9,572 nucleotides of DNA, taken from positions 1-9,572 of the forward strand of contig JAITLA010000101.1 of assembly GCA_031278145.1 (NCBI GenBank). Direction: 5' to 3'. How positions within the stretch are numbered: position 1 is the first letter of the stretch; every line of letters begins with the position of its first letter. Made by a program: the position numbers and the translations under genes. This DNA comes from Eubacteriales Family XIII. Incertae Sedis bacterium (GTDB taxonomy: Bacteria; Bacillota_A; Clostridia; Peptostreptococcales; Anaerovoracaceae). Of this stretch, positions 1 through 6,931 are shown one piece after another. The notes under the pieces are model-generated. The model saw only the letters and a program-made list of their open reading frames with translations, was not told where the DNA came from and made no database searches.

Positions 1-1
1 G

Positions 2-118
2 CGCTACATCGCCAAAGAGGCCGAAAACGTGCTCGTGCTGACCGCGGATCCCGCCAGAATGGGCCCCGGCGGGAAGAAGCGCAGGTCCCGCCTACGCTGG
101 ATACGGCTTGAGAGATAG
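2..118 (+). CDS. C-terminal end of an unidentified plus-strand protein (partial)
   Basis: An open frame enters from the left edge and runs for 38 codons to a TAG at 116-118. Its codons mostly end in G or C, as in the recognised genes of this window. The opposite strand here has no start codon that would give a gene downstream of rpe. The peptide begins RYIAKEAENVLVLTADPA and ends in a strongly basic tail (KKRRSRLRWIRLER). I do not recognise the family, and the fragment shows no domain or signature motif. It would be the only plus-strand gene in the window and would converge on rpe, with 10 bases between the two stop codons. Its existence is inferred from codon pattern and position only. It could be a chance open frame, because the high GC makes such frames common here. 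Confidence 0.45.
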   Translation, partial: RYIAKEAENVLVLTADPARMGPGGKKRRSRLRWIRLER

Positions 119-128
119 AGCCGCGCCC

Positions 129-782
129 CTATTCCGTCGCCCTGCGGAAGGCGCGCATCCATTCCGCGGCGTCCGGTGCGCCAAAGAGGGAGGAGCCCGT
201 CACGAAGATGTCCGTGCCGGCTGCCGCGAGGGCGCGCGCGTTGTCCGGGCTCACGCCGCCGTCCACCTCGATTTGGAACGACAAGGCCCTTTCCCTGCGG
301 ATTTCGGCGAGCCGCCTGACCTTCTCGATGCCGGCGGGCCGAAAGCTCTGCCCGCTGTAGCCCGGGTTCACGGTCATGATCAGCACCAGATCGAGCTCCG
401 CGAGCACGCAGTCCAGGGTCGAAAGCGGCGTGGCGGGGTTCAGGGCCACGCCGGGTTTTACGCCGAGGTCCCGGATCAGGTCCAAGGTCCTGCCGAGCTG
501 CACGCAGGCCTCCTGGTGGACGACGATGTATGCCGTCTGCGCGGTCACGAATTCGGGTATGAAGCGGTCGGCGTTTTCGATCATCAGATGCACGTCGAAG
601 GGCAGCGTCGTTTTCCCGATCAGGCTCTTCACGACGGCGGGGCCGTAGCTGATGTTCGGCACGAAATGCCCGTCCATGATGTCCATGTGCAGGAAATGCG
701 CGCCCGCGCGCTCCATGCGCGCGGCATCGGCGGCGAGGGCCGAAAAATCAGCCGAAAGTACGGATGGCGCCAGCTTGATCAT
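129..782 (-). CDS. rpe: Ribulose-phosphate 3-epimerase
   Basis: This cytosolic enzyme interconverts ribulose 5-phosphate and xylulose 5-phosphate in the pentose phosphate pathway, using a divalent metal in a TIM barrel. The 217-residue product has the family's usual length and the expected motifs: the start MIKLAPSVLSADF, HMDIMDG (32-38), DVHLMI (63-68), a GYSGQSF phosphate-region loop (141-147), IEVDGGV (171-177) and GSS (196-198). His32, Asp34, His65 and Asp174 are the expected metal ligands, and Asp34 and Asp174 the acid/base pair. The ATG fits the family N-terminus exactly. The nearest Shine-Dalgarno-like stretch (AAAGGA, about 795-800) lies 12 bases or more upstream, which is long. The gene follows rsgA after 75 bases and is the last minus-strand gene visible. 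In many Firmicutes thiN (thiamine pyrophosphokinase) comes next, but here a plus-strand frame converges instead. Confidence 0.97.
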   Translation of the reverse strand: MIKLAPSVLSADFSALAADAARMERAGAHFLHMDIMDGHFVPNISYGPAVVKSLIGKTTLPFDVHLMIENADRFIPEFVTAQTAYIVVHQEACVQLGRTLDLIRDLGVKPGVALNPATPLSTLDCVLAELDLVLIMTVNPGYSGQSFRPAGIEKVRRLAEIRRERALSFQIEVDGGVSPDNARALAAAGTDIFVTGSSLFGAPDAAEWMRAFRRATE

Positions 783-857
783 AGCGATATGGGCTTCCTT
801 TCTCAGCGCGGCGGGGGATGGCGCGCGTGCGCGCGTGCCGAGCGGCGGTCCGCCGCG
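783..857 (-). other. rsgA-rpe spacer with GC palindrome and alternating purine-pyrimidine tract
   Basis: The 75-base spacer has a perfect palindrome at 842-856 (GCGGCGG, one central base, CCGCCGC), one base beyond the rsgA stop. Next to it, 821-838 is 18 bases of strictly alternating purine and pyrimidine (GCGCGCGTGCGCGCGTGC on the plus strand). In RNA the palindrome would form a hairpin of about six pairs. No U-run follows it in the minus direction, so it is not a classical intrinsic terminator. It could stabilise the 3' end of the upstream message or slow polymerase before rpe. The rpe ribosome binding region is at its left end. Confidence 0.5.
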
Positions 858-1736
858 TCAATACGCGTTGCTTCGTTCGATTTCTTGCAGCTGCGTCACA
901 TAGGACGCGTAGCGCGAGGCCGCGATGCGTCCCTCCGCGCGCGCGGCCAGCACCGCGCAGCCCGGCTCCTTGAGGTGCCGGCAGTCGTCAAAGCGGCAGT
1001 CCCCGAGGCGTGCCCGCATCTCCGGGAAGCAGGAGGCCAGCGCGCCGGCCTCCGCGCCGAGGACCGTGAAGGCGCTGAAGCCCGGGGTGTCGAAGATCAT
1101 GCCGCCCCCGTCCGTGTCGAAGAGCTCCACATGCCGCGTGGTGTGTTTGCCGCGCAGCGTTTTGCCGCTGATCGCTCCGGTTTCAAGCTCCGTACCGCCG
1201 CGCAACATATTGATCAGCGTGGATTTCCCGACGCCCGAAGGCCCCGCGAGCGCGCTTTTCCTGCCGGCGAGCAGGGGCGGCAAGCGGTCGAGGCCCGTGC
1301 CCTCGGCACAGCTGATCTCGATCAGGGGATAGAGGTCCTCGTAGATCTCCGTGACGCGCCGCAGCCTTTCGCGGCTCAAGAGCTCCGTCTTGTTGATGCA
1401 GATCAGCGCCTCGACATGGGCCATCTCCGCCGCGACGAGCAGCTTATCCACGATGGGGAGGCTTGGCGCGGGCCGCGCGGCCGCGATCATCACGATGAAG
1501 AGCTCCGCGTTGGCTATGGGCGGGCGGATGAAGAGATTGCGCCGCGGCAGGATGGCGTTGATCACGCCGTCCTCCGCGTCGAGCGCTTCAAATTCCACGA
1601 AATCGCCCACGGTCGGCGTGAGGCCGTCCTTCTTGAAGATGCCCCGCGCCCTGCAACTGTACGAAGCGCCGCCCGCCGCGCCCGCGGGGCGAACGGTGTA
1701 GAAGCCGCCCACGCCCTTCGTAATCAGCCCCTCCAT
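858..1736 (-). CDS. rsgA: Small-ribosomal-subunit biogenesis GTPase RsgA (CpgA/YloQ/YjeQ)
   Basis: RsgA is a circularly permuted GTPase that binds the 30S subunit and acts late in its maturation. The 292-residue product has an N-terminal OB-fold (about 1-70) and then GTPase motifs in the permuted order G4-G5-G1-G2-G3: INKTE (114-118), SCAEG (142-146), GPSGVGKST (165-173), a GKHTTRH switch region (196-202) and DTPG (216-219). A C-terminal zinc motif of the form C-x4-C-x-H-x5-C follows (Cys247, Cys252, His254, Cys260). G4 has Glu where NKxD is canonical, a substitution also seen in other members. The ATG at 1736 shares one base with the prkC stop (TAATG) and has no clear Shine-Dalgarno, which suggests translation coupled to prkC. 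In B. subtilis the orthologue CpgA is a reported PrkC/PrpC target, consistent with this neighbourhood. Confidence 0.97.
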   Translation of the reverse strand: MEGLITKGVGGFYTVRPAGAAGGASYSCRARGIFKKDGLTPTVGDFVEFEALDAEDGVINAILPRRNLFIRPPIANAELFIVMIAAARPAPSLPIVDKLLVAAEMAHVEALICINKTELLSRERLRRVTEIYEDLYPLIEISCAEGTGLDRLPPLLAGRKSALAGPSGVGKSTLINMLRGGTELETGAISGKTLRGKHTTRHVELFDTDGGGMIFDTPGFSAFTVLGAEAGALASCFPEMRARLGDCRFDDCRHLKEPGCAVLAARAEGRIAASRYASYVTQLQEIERSNAY

Positions 1737-3745
1737 TATTGAACGGAAACGGTTCCGGTCGTGAAGTCGACGGTGCAGACCATGACGGTTTCGCCGCTGA
1801 ACATCACATAGACCGTTCCGGAGCCTTGCCCCGTCACGGAAACGCTTTCGCTCCCCGCGTTCTTGTACCGGACCGCCTCGTTCACGATGTTCGTGGTATG
1901 GCCGGCGGAGTCGGACAGGATGACCGTGAGGTTGAACACCTCGCTCGGCGCGGCCGAAAAGTCGATGTCTATCGAAACGCTGCGCGGCTCGTCGGAGGGC
2001 GGACCCGCGCTGACCTTGACGTCTATGCTCGATCCGGCGGTGAGCTCCGCCCCGGCCGTGTACTGCTGCCAGATGATAAGGCCCTCCGCGTGGGACGCGC
2101 TGGCCTCGGGAACGCTCTTGCCGAGTACGAGGCCGGCTTCCTCGATCAAGGCCTTCGCCGCGTCCTCGCTGAGGCCGATCAGCTCCGGCGCCGCGACGTT
2201 TTGGATCGTTTCGGGTCCGTCGCTGAGCACGAGGTCCACCTTCATCCCCTGCGTGCCCACCGTTTCGGCCGCCGGCGTCTGCCGCACGACGTAGTCCACG
2301 GGCAGGCTGTTGTACTCACGGCTGATGGCGCCCTGCCTGTATCCGAAGCTTTCCAGTACGTATACCGCATCCGCGAGGGGCTTGCCGCCCACGTTGGGGA
2401 CGAGGCGCTCCGCTTCGGAATCGGGCGGTCGGGTTGTCGCGTCCGTGTCCTCGTCCGGCGCCGCGCCGCGGCTCAGGCTCACGTGCAGCGTAAAGCCTTC
2501 CTTGACCGTGGTCCCCTCCGGCCGCGCCTGCGACGCGATCAAGCCTTCCTCGTATTCCGCGCTGTATGCGCGGTCATCGACGATCAGCTCCAGCTTCAGG
2601 CTCGAGAGGCGATCCTTCGCTTCTTCCTCCGTCAGGCCCAGCACGCTCGGAAGCGTTATTTCCGACGGGGCTTTCAGCAGCTGAAGGCCCGTGTATATGA
2701 AATAGCTGACGGGTATGGCGCAGATCAAGGCGAGCAGAACGGCCAGTGCCCTGAGCTTGATATGTCCTCCGACCGGTGCCTTGCGCTTGTCCTTGCCGAT
2801 TTTCATCTTCTTTTTCTTCTCCGCGTCCACCGCGCCCGTTTCACCCGCCTCGCCCGCCTCTTCCTCGCCTACGGCGTCCCTTCGCAGCTTTTCCGCCACC
2901 TCCGGGTTCTCTATGATGCCCGTTACGAAGTTGACGTTGTCAAGGGCCTCGTACACGTCGTCCGCGCTCTTGAAGCGGTTGATCTGATACTTTTCGACGG
3001 CCTTCATCACGATCTGCTCAAGCCCCGGCGGCACGCCGGAAACGAGCTGCGAGGGCGGTGTCGGCTTGTCGTTCATATGCATCACGGCGACGGCGACGGG
3101 GTTTTCCGCGTCGAAGGGCACCTTGCCCGTGAGCATCTCGTACAGGACGATGCCGAGGGAATAGATGTCCGATTTTTCGTCCACATAGCCGCCCCGCGCC
3201 TGCTCCGGGGAGAAATAGTGCACCGATCCCATGACGCCGTCGCCGCCGTTCTTGACGATGGTGGTGTCCGTGACGGCCCGCGCGATGCCGAAGTCCGTGA
3301 TCTTCGCGTTTCCGTCGGGCATGATCAGGATGTTGTGCGGCTTGACGTCCCTGTGTATGATATCGTTTCTGTGCGCCATGCTCAAGGCGGAGGCGATCTG
3401 CTTCGCGATGCCGATGGCCCGCTTGTAATCGAGGGGGGCCTCGGCGGCGATCAAATCGCTCAGGGTTTGGCCCTCGACGAGCTCCATGACGATGTAGTGG
3501 ATGTTTTCCTCCCGGCCGACATCGTACACATTGACGATATTCGGGTGGTTCAAGCGGGCCGCCGCTTGCGATTCCCTGCGAAAGCTGTCCACAAAGGCGA
3601 AGTCCTTCGTGTATTCCGGCCGCAAAACCTTGATGGCCACAAAGCGGTTCAGCAGGCGGTCACGCCCCTTGTACACCACCGCCATGCCGCCGTCGCCGAT
3701 CTTTTCTATGATTTCGTACCTGCCGCCCAGCGCCCGTTCGCTCAT
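1736..3745 (-). CDS. prkC: PASTA-domain serine/threonine protein kinase (PrkC/PknB/Stk1 type)
   Basis: This membrane-anchored Hanks-type kinase senses muropeptides or lipid II outside the cell and phosphorylates Ser/Thr inside. The kinase domain (about 10-270) has the glycine loop GDGGMAVVYKG (17-27), ATP-binding Lys39 in VAIK, Glu58, the catalytic loop HRDVKPHN (131-138, Asp133), DFG (151-153) and SPE (179-181). Thr159, Thr161 and Thr162 are candidate activation-loop autophosphorylation sites. A juxtamembrane linker that is acidic and then very basic (about 293-330) leads to one membrane helix (about 331-352). Three extracellular PASTA repeats follow (about 362-427, 447-511, 515-582), then a beta-rich C-terminal domain (about 588-669). 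The 669 residues and three-PASTA layout resemble B. subtilis PrkC. The start has a good Shine-Dalgarno (AGAAGGA) nine bases upstream. The gene lies 24 bases after the cognate phosphatase and overlaps rsgA by one base. Confidence 0.97.
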   Translation of the reverse strand: MSERALGGRYEIIEKIGDGGMAVVYKGRDRLLNRFVAIKVLRPEYTKDFAFVDSFRRESQAAARLNHPNIVNVYDVGREENIHYIVMELVEGQTLSDLIAAEAPLDYKRAIGIAKQIASALSMAHRNDIIHRDVKPHNILIMPDGNAKITDFGIARAVTDTTIVKNGGDGVMGSVHYFSPEQARGGYVDEKSDIYSLGIVLYEMLTGKVPFDAENPVAVAVMHMNDKPTPPSQLVSGVPPGLEQIVMKAVEKYQINRFKSADDVYEALDNVNFVTGIIENPEVAEKLRRDAVGEEEAGEAGETGAVDAEKKKKMKIGKDKRKAPVGGHIKLRALAVLLALICAIPVSYFIYTGLQLLKAPSEITLPSVLGLTEEEAKDRLSSLKLELIVDDRAYSAEYEEGLIASQARPEGTTVKEGFTLHVSLSRGAAPDEDTDATTRPPDSEAERLVPNVGGKPLADAVYVLESFGYRQGAISREYNSLPVDYVVRQTPAAETVGTQGMKVDLVLSDGPETIQNVAAPELIGLSEDAAKALIEEAGLVLGKSVPEASASHAEGLIIWQQYTAGAELTAGSSIDVKVSAGPPSDEPRSVSIDIDFSAAPSEVFNLTVILSDSAGHTTNIVNEAVRYKNAGSESVSVTGQGSGTVYVMFSGETVMVCTVDFTTGTVSVQ

Positions 3746-3754
3746 GTTCGCCGT

Positions 3755-3761
3755 TCCTTCT
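3755..3761 (-). promoter_or_regulatory. Ribosome binding site of prkC
   Basis: AGAAGGA on the minus strand lies nine bases before the prkC ATG at 3745, inside the 24-base prpC-prkC gap. It supports this start and indicates that the kinase can be initiated independently of prpC translation. Confidence 0.7.
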
Positions 3762-3769
3762 CCCCGCCC

Positions 3770-4510
3770 CTATATCTCGATGCAAACAACTGTGATATTG
3801 TCCGATCCGCCGTTCGCGTTGGCGCTGTCCACGAGCATCCTGCAGGTGTCGTTCAGGTTCGCGCCGCGCGCGACGATGCCGCGGATATCGTCGTCGGAAA
3901 GCTCGCCGCAGAGCCCGTCCGTACACAGCAGGACGCGATCCCCGGACAGCAGTTCCGTCGCGAAGAAATCCGGCGCCACATCGGCTTCCGCGCCCAAGGC
4001 GCGCGTGATCTCGTTCCGCCGCGGATGGACGCGCGCCTGCTCCTCCGTCAGCTCGCCCCGCGCAACCATGTCGTTCACGACGCTGTGATCCGTCGTGATG
4101 CGGCTGATCTCCTCCGCGCGCACGAGATAGGCCCTGCTGTCGCCGACGTTGACGACGAAGAGCTTGTTGCGCAGGATGTGTGCGAGCACCGCCGTCGTCG
4201 CCATGCCGCGGTTTGCCGGATCGGCCTGCGCGAGGGCGCATATCTCCGCGTTGATTTCCCGAAAGCAACGCAGAAAATACGCCATCAGGGCCGCGTCCGG
4301 GTGCGCCGCGCCGTGTGCCGCCTCGACGGGGTTTCGCGTCAGGAAGGCCTCCGTTCCGGAAACGGCCTTCCTGCTGGCGAGCTCGCCGGAATTGTGCCCG
4401 CCGACGCCGTCCGCCACCAGATAGATGCTGTGTCGCGGGAGCACGAGCAAGGCGTCCTCATTGTCGGTGCGGCGTTTGCCGACGTCCGTTCTGAATCCCA
4501 TCTTTGCCAT
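3770..4510 (-). CDS. prpC: PP2C-family serine/threonine protein phosphatase (PrpC/Stp)
   Basis: This soluble, Mn/Mg-dependent phosphatase reverses phosphorylation by the adjacent kinase PrkC. The 246-residue product is a complete bacterial PP2C domain: TDVGKRRTDNEDA (8-20), ADGVGGH (33-39, metal ligands Asp34 and Gly35), GMATTAV (102-108, usually GMGTT), VGDSRAY (122-128), TDHS (140-143), ITRALG (168-173), LLCTDG (194-199, Asp198) and GGSDNIT (234-240, Asp237). All the usual metal-binding aspartates are present. The start is chosen from family alignment (MAKMGFRTDVG). A second ATG three codons in (4501) is also possible, because neither has an ideally spaced Shine-Dalgarno: GAGGA lies 14 bases before the first, and GGTGAG overlaps the spacer. 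prkC follows after 24 bases, the standard phosphatase-kinase pairing of Firmicutes. Confidence 0.96.
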   Translation of the reverse strand: MAKMGFRTDVGKRRTDNEDALLVLPRHSIYLVADGVGGHNSGELASRKAVSGTEAFLTRNPVEAAHGAAHPDAALMAYFLRCFREINAEICALAQADPANRGMATTAVLAHILRNKLFVVNVGDSRAYLVRAEEISRITTDHSVVNDMVARGELTEEQARVHPRRNEITRALGAEADVAPDFFATELLSGDRVLLCTDGLCGELSDDDIRGIVARGANLNDTCRMLVDSANANGGSDNITVVCIEI

Positions 4511-4638
4511 TTCTCACCCACTGTTCCTCTGCCGGCCGCCCGCGCGCGCCGATCTCGCCGCCAAAATCCGTCCGCGCGGGGATCGCGAGGCGGATCGGCG
4601 GGAAGCCGCCGCCTGCGGAGCGGGGCCCGGCGTGCCCG
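4511..4638 (-). other. rsmB-prpC spacer, GC-rich, with one short hairpin
   Basis: These 128 bases are the longest non-coding stretch in the window. They contain a perfect six-pair inverted repeat with a four-base loop (CGGCGG 4596-4601, CCGCCG 4606-4611) and no T-run after it, so it is not an intrinsic terminator. I see no convincing promoter boxes. A TTGACG beginning three bases past the rsmB stop has no partner -10 at suitable spacing. In many Firmicutes rlmN lies between rsmB and prpC. No remnant of it is visible here, and the spacer is too short to hold it. The prpC ribosome binding region is at its left end. Confidence 0.5.
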
Positions 4639-5937
4639 TCAATCGTCCGGGAATGCGTCGTTTCTCTGCAACTTGCAGGCAAAAAAACCGTCCGTCTTGT
4701 CGATATGCGGCATGAGCTCCAGCGTATCCACGCGTTTGAAATCCCGATGCTGCTTCAGAAAATGGGCGACCACGCCTTGATTTTCCTGCTTTGAGATGGA
4801 GCAGGTGGCGTAGATCAGAAACCCGCCCGGCTTCACATAGTTCGACGAGGCCTCCAGTATATCCGTCTGCTTCTTCGTGATGGACGCAAGCTCGTCGCTG
4901 TTCTCCTTGTATTTGATCTCGGGCTTGCGCCTGACCACGCCGAGCCCCATGCAGGGGACGTCCGCAAACACGCGATCCGCCTTTCCGATCAGCGCCGTCC
5001 GCACGCGCGTCGCGTCCCAGGTGTCGGTTTCCACAATGCGGATGCCGAGGCGCCGCGCGTCCTGCTCTATCTGGGACAGCTTCCGCTTGTATATGTCCCA
5101 AGCGTATATCTTGCCTCGGTCGCCCATCCGCTCCGCCATGGCGAAGGCTTTGCCGCCCGGCGCCGCGCATACGTCGATGATCATCTCGCCGGGCTGCGGA
5201 TCGGCGAATTCCACGGCGATCTGGGAGCTTTCCTCCTGGACGGAAAACTGCCCGCTCTTGTACAGGCGCCCGTCCAAGAGATTGGCGCCCTTCACCAGCA
5301 GGCCCTGCGGCGCCCGCGCGGATAAGCGCACGTCATAGTCTTTCGCGCGCAAGCGCGTCAGCAAATCCTCGCGCTTCGTCTTGAGGCGGTTGACGCGGAT
5401 GGCGAAATCCGGCGTTTCGTTCCCCGCCGCGAGCAGGGCTTCCGCGTCCTCGGCGCCGTAGTGATCGAGCCAGAGCCGCACGATCCAATTCGCGTAGGAA
5501 TACTTGACGGAAAGATAGCGGACCTCGTCGTCCGCGCGCGGAGGCAGGCTCACGTAGTCCTTGTCGCGGAGATACTGGCGCAGGACGCCGTTTATGAAGC
5601 CCTCATGCCCCGGTGAAAAGCGCTTCGCCAGATTCACGCTTTCGTCGACGGCCGCGTAGTCCGTGACCGAATTCATGAACAGAAGCTGATAGAGCCCCAT
5701 GCGCAGGATGACGAGATCGCAGGCCTTCAGCTTGTCCAGAGGCGTCCTTATGAAGTTTTCGAGCACGTAATCGAGGTATATCTTGTTCTTCAAAACCCCA
5801 TAGGTCAGCTCGCGCACAAAGCCGGGCGCGTCGGGGCGGCCGCGGTTGATATGGCTCTTCAGCGCGATGTTCGAATAAGCCATGTCGTTTTCGATGTCGA
5901 GCAGCGTATAATAGGCCGATTTTCTGTTCCTGTCCAT
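4639..5937 (-). CDS. rsmB: 16S rRNA (cytosine-967-C5)-methyltransferase RsmB
   Basis: RsmB transfers a methyl group from SAM to C5 of cytosine 967 (E. coli numbering) of 16S rRNA. The 432-residue product has an N-terminal NusB-like RNA-binding domain (about 4-130, including the AAVDESVNLAKRF segment). It continues with a linker and a Rossmann methyltransferase domain (about 230-430). SAM-binding motif I is DVCAAPGGK (255-263) and Asp281 follows in motif II. The two motif cysteines of m5C RNA methyltransferases are Cys329 in DVPCMGLG (326-333; usually DAPCSGLG) and Cys379 in ATCS (377-380). The ATG at 5937 is preferred over an upstream GTG at 5973 because GGAGG lies six bases before it and the family N-terminus begins there. 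The upstream codons would run through a strong hairpin and encode an arginine-rich stretch. It follows fmt, as in the E. coli def-fmt-rsmB cluster. Confidence 0.96.
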   Translation of the reverse strand: MDRNRKSAYYTLLDIENDMAYSNIALKSHINRGRPDAPGFVRELTYGVLKNKIYLDYVLENFIRTPLDKLKACDLVILRMGLYQLLFMNSVTDYAAVDESVNLAKRFSPGHEGFINGVLRQYLRDKDYVSLPPRADDEVRYLSVKYSYANWIVRLWLDHYGAEDAEALLAAGNETPDFAIRVNRLKTKREDLLTRLRAKDYDVRLSARAPQGLLVKGANLLDGRLYKSGQFSVQEESSQIAVEFADPQPGEMIIDVCAAPGGKAFAMAERMGDRGKIYAWDIYKRKLSQIEQDARRLGIRIVETDTWDATRVRTALIGKADRVFADVPCMGLGVVRRKPEIKYKENSDELASITKKQTDILEASSNYVKPGGFLIYATCSISKQENQGVVAHFLKQHRDFKRVDTLELMPHIDKTDGFFACKLQRNDAFPDD

Positions 5938-5942
5938 ATTTC

Positions 5943-5967
5943 GCCTCCGAGGCAACCTCCGGTTGCC
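5943..5967 (-). promoter_or_regulatory. Overlapping hairpins and Shine-Dalgarno in the rsmB leader
   Basis: Read on the minus strand, GGCAACC-GGA-GGTTGCC (5967 to 5951) is a perfect seven-pair inverted repeat with a three-base loop. It is directly followed by and overlaps GCCT-CGG-AGGC (5953 to 5943), whose right arm contains the GGAGG (5948-5944) that serves rsmB. The two stems share GCC (5951-5953), so they cannot both form fully. A second GGAGG lies within the first hairpin (5960-5956). There is no U-run, so it is not a terminator. Whether the structures regulate rsmB initiation is inference. Confidence 0.5.
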
Positions 5968-5997
5968 ACACATACCATCTGAAAATAATTGCTTTCT

Positions 5998-6927
5998 CTA
6001 TGTTAAGACAGTACCGAGCTCTATTTTGTTGCCGCGCAGGTAGTCGGCCGCGCGCAGGGGGCGCCTGCCCGGCGCCTGCAGCACGGTGACGCGCACGGCC
6101 CCGTCGCCCGCGGCGACCGATATCCCGTCGTCCGAGGCCGAAAGCACGGTCCCGGCCTTGCGCGGGGCGGGCAGGCTTGCGGGAAACGCCTCCCACAGCT
6201 TCAGCACCGTGTCCCCGCAGCGCGCGAAGGCCGTCGGATGCGGATTCATGCCGCGTATCAAATCGCAAACCGCGTGCGGGCTCTTCGAAAAATCCACGTG
6301 CGCCTCCTCCTTCCGTATCATGGGCGCGTAGGAGGCCCCGCTCTCGTCCTGCGGGCGCCGCGGCGCCCGTCCCGCCTCTATGGCGGGGAGCATCCGCAGG
6401 AGCAGCGCCGCGCCCATCCGCGAGAGCGCGTCGAACAAATCCGCCGCGTTCCTGTTTCCGATCTCCGTCCTTTCGGCGGCTATGATATCGCCCGCGTCCA
6501 TCGCCTCCGCCATATGCATGAGCGTCACGCCGGTTTCGCGCTCGCCGTTCATCACGGCCCTCTGTATGGGCGCGGCGCCCCGGTAGGCGGGCAGGAGGGA
6601 CGCGTGGATGTTCACGCAGCCGAAACGCGGCAGTTCCAGCATTTCCTTCGGCAGCAGCTTGCCGTAAGCCGCGACGACGATCAGATCGGGCGACGCGTCC
6701 TCGAGCGGCTTCAGGAATTCCGCGTTGCCCCGCAGGGCTTCGGGCTGCAGCACGGGAATGCCGTATGCGATTGACAAATCCTTCACGGGCGTGCTCCGCA
6801 GCCGCTTGCCCCTGTCCCGCGGCCGATCCGGCTGCGTGACCGTCAGTACGGGCGCGTGACCGGCCTCGCACAGGGCCCGCAGCGGGGGGATCGCAAATTC
6901 GGGGGTGCCCATATACACGATTCTCAT
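5998..6927 (-). CDS. fmt: Methionyl-tRNA formyltransferase
   Basis: Fmt transfers the formyl group of 10-formyltetrahydrofolate to Met-tRNA(fMet), which allows initiation by bacterial ribosomes. The 309-residue product is of usual length. The N-terminal Rossmann-like formyltransferase domain (about 1-190) begins MRIVYMGTPEFAIPPL and carries the signature NIHASLLPAYRGAAPI (106-121). The catalytic triad residues are Asn107, His109 and Asp144 (the last in MDAGD, 143-147). The C-terminal OB-fold domain that contacts tRNA spans about 205-309 and ends with the family-typical DYLRGNKIELG. The ATG lies four bases after the def stop, with only a weak Shine-Dalgarno (GAGCGG), so translational coupling to def is likely. 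The def-fmt pairing is widely conserved: Def removes the formyl group that Fmt adds. Confidence 0.98.
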   Translation of the reverse strand: MRIVYMGTPEFAIPPLRALCEAGHAPVLTVTQPDRPRDRGKRLRSTPVKDLSIAYGIPVLQPEALRGNAEFLKPLEDASPDLIVVAAYGKLLPKEMLELPRFGCVNIHASLLPAYRGAAPIQRAVMNGERETGVTLMHMAEAMDAGDIIAAERTEIGNRNAADLFDALSRMGAALLLRMLPAIEAGRAPRRPQDESGASYAPMIRKEEAHVDFSKSPHAVCDLIRGMNPHPTAFARCGDTVLKLWEAFPASLPAPRKAGTVLSASDDGISVAAGDGAVRVTVLQAPGRRPLRAADYLRGNKIELGTVLT

Positions 6928-6931
6928 AAGG

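Noticed and set aside
4596..4611. Hairpin in the rsmB-prpC spacer as an intrinsic terminator
   Set aside because: The six-pair stem is not followed by a T-run on the minus strand.
1739..4780. A 1013-codon open frame on the plus strand, antisense to prkC and prpC, with a 544-codon antisense frame (108-1742) just before it
   Set aside because: The minus-strand frames encode PrkC, PrpC, RsgA and Rpe with complete motifs. The antisense translations are rich in Arg, Ala, His and Asp with no recognisable domain, as expected when the coding strand has G/C-rich third positions that suppress stops on the other strand.
4514..5170. A 218-codon minus-strand frame covering the rsmB 3' end and the rsmB-prpC spacer
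   Set aside because: It is out of frame with the conserved RsmB methyltransferase motifs and has no domain of its own, so it does not make the spacer coding.
5938..5973. Upstream GTG start for rsmB at 5973
   Set aside because: It would translate through the leader hairpins into an arginine-rich extension, whereas the ATG at 5937 has GGAGG six bases upstream and fits the family N-terminus.
5968..6000. A sigma-70-type promoter in the AT-rich part of the fmt-rsmB leader
   Set aside because: TTAACA and TATTTT-like boxes occur but not at 16-18 base spacing, and the best-spaced partners match the consensus poorly.
5603..6871. A 422-codon minus-strand frame crossing fmt, the fmt-rsmB leader and the start of rsmB
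   Set aside because: It is a shifted reading of fmt and rsmB with low-complexity Arg/Ala/Gly composition, while both real genes are intact in their own frames.
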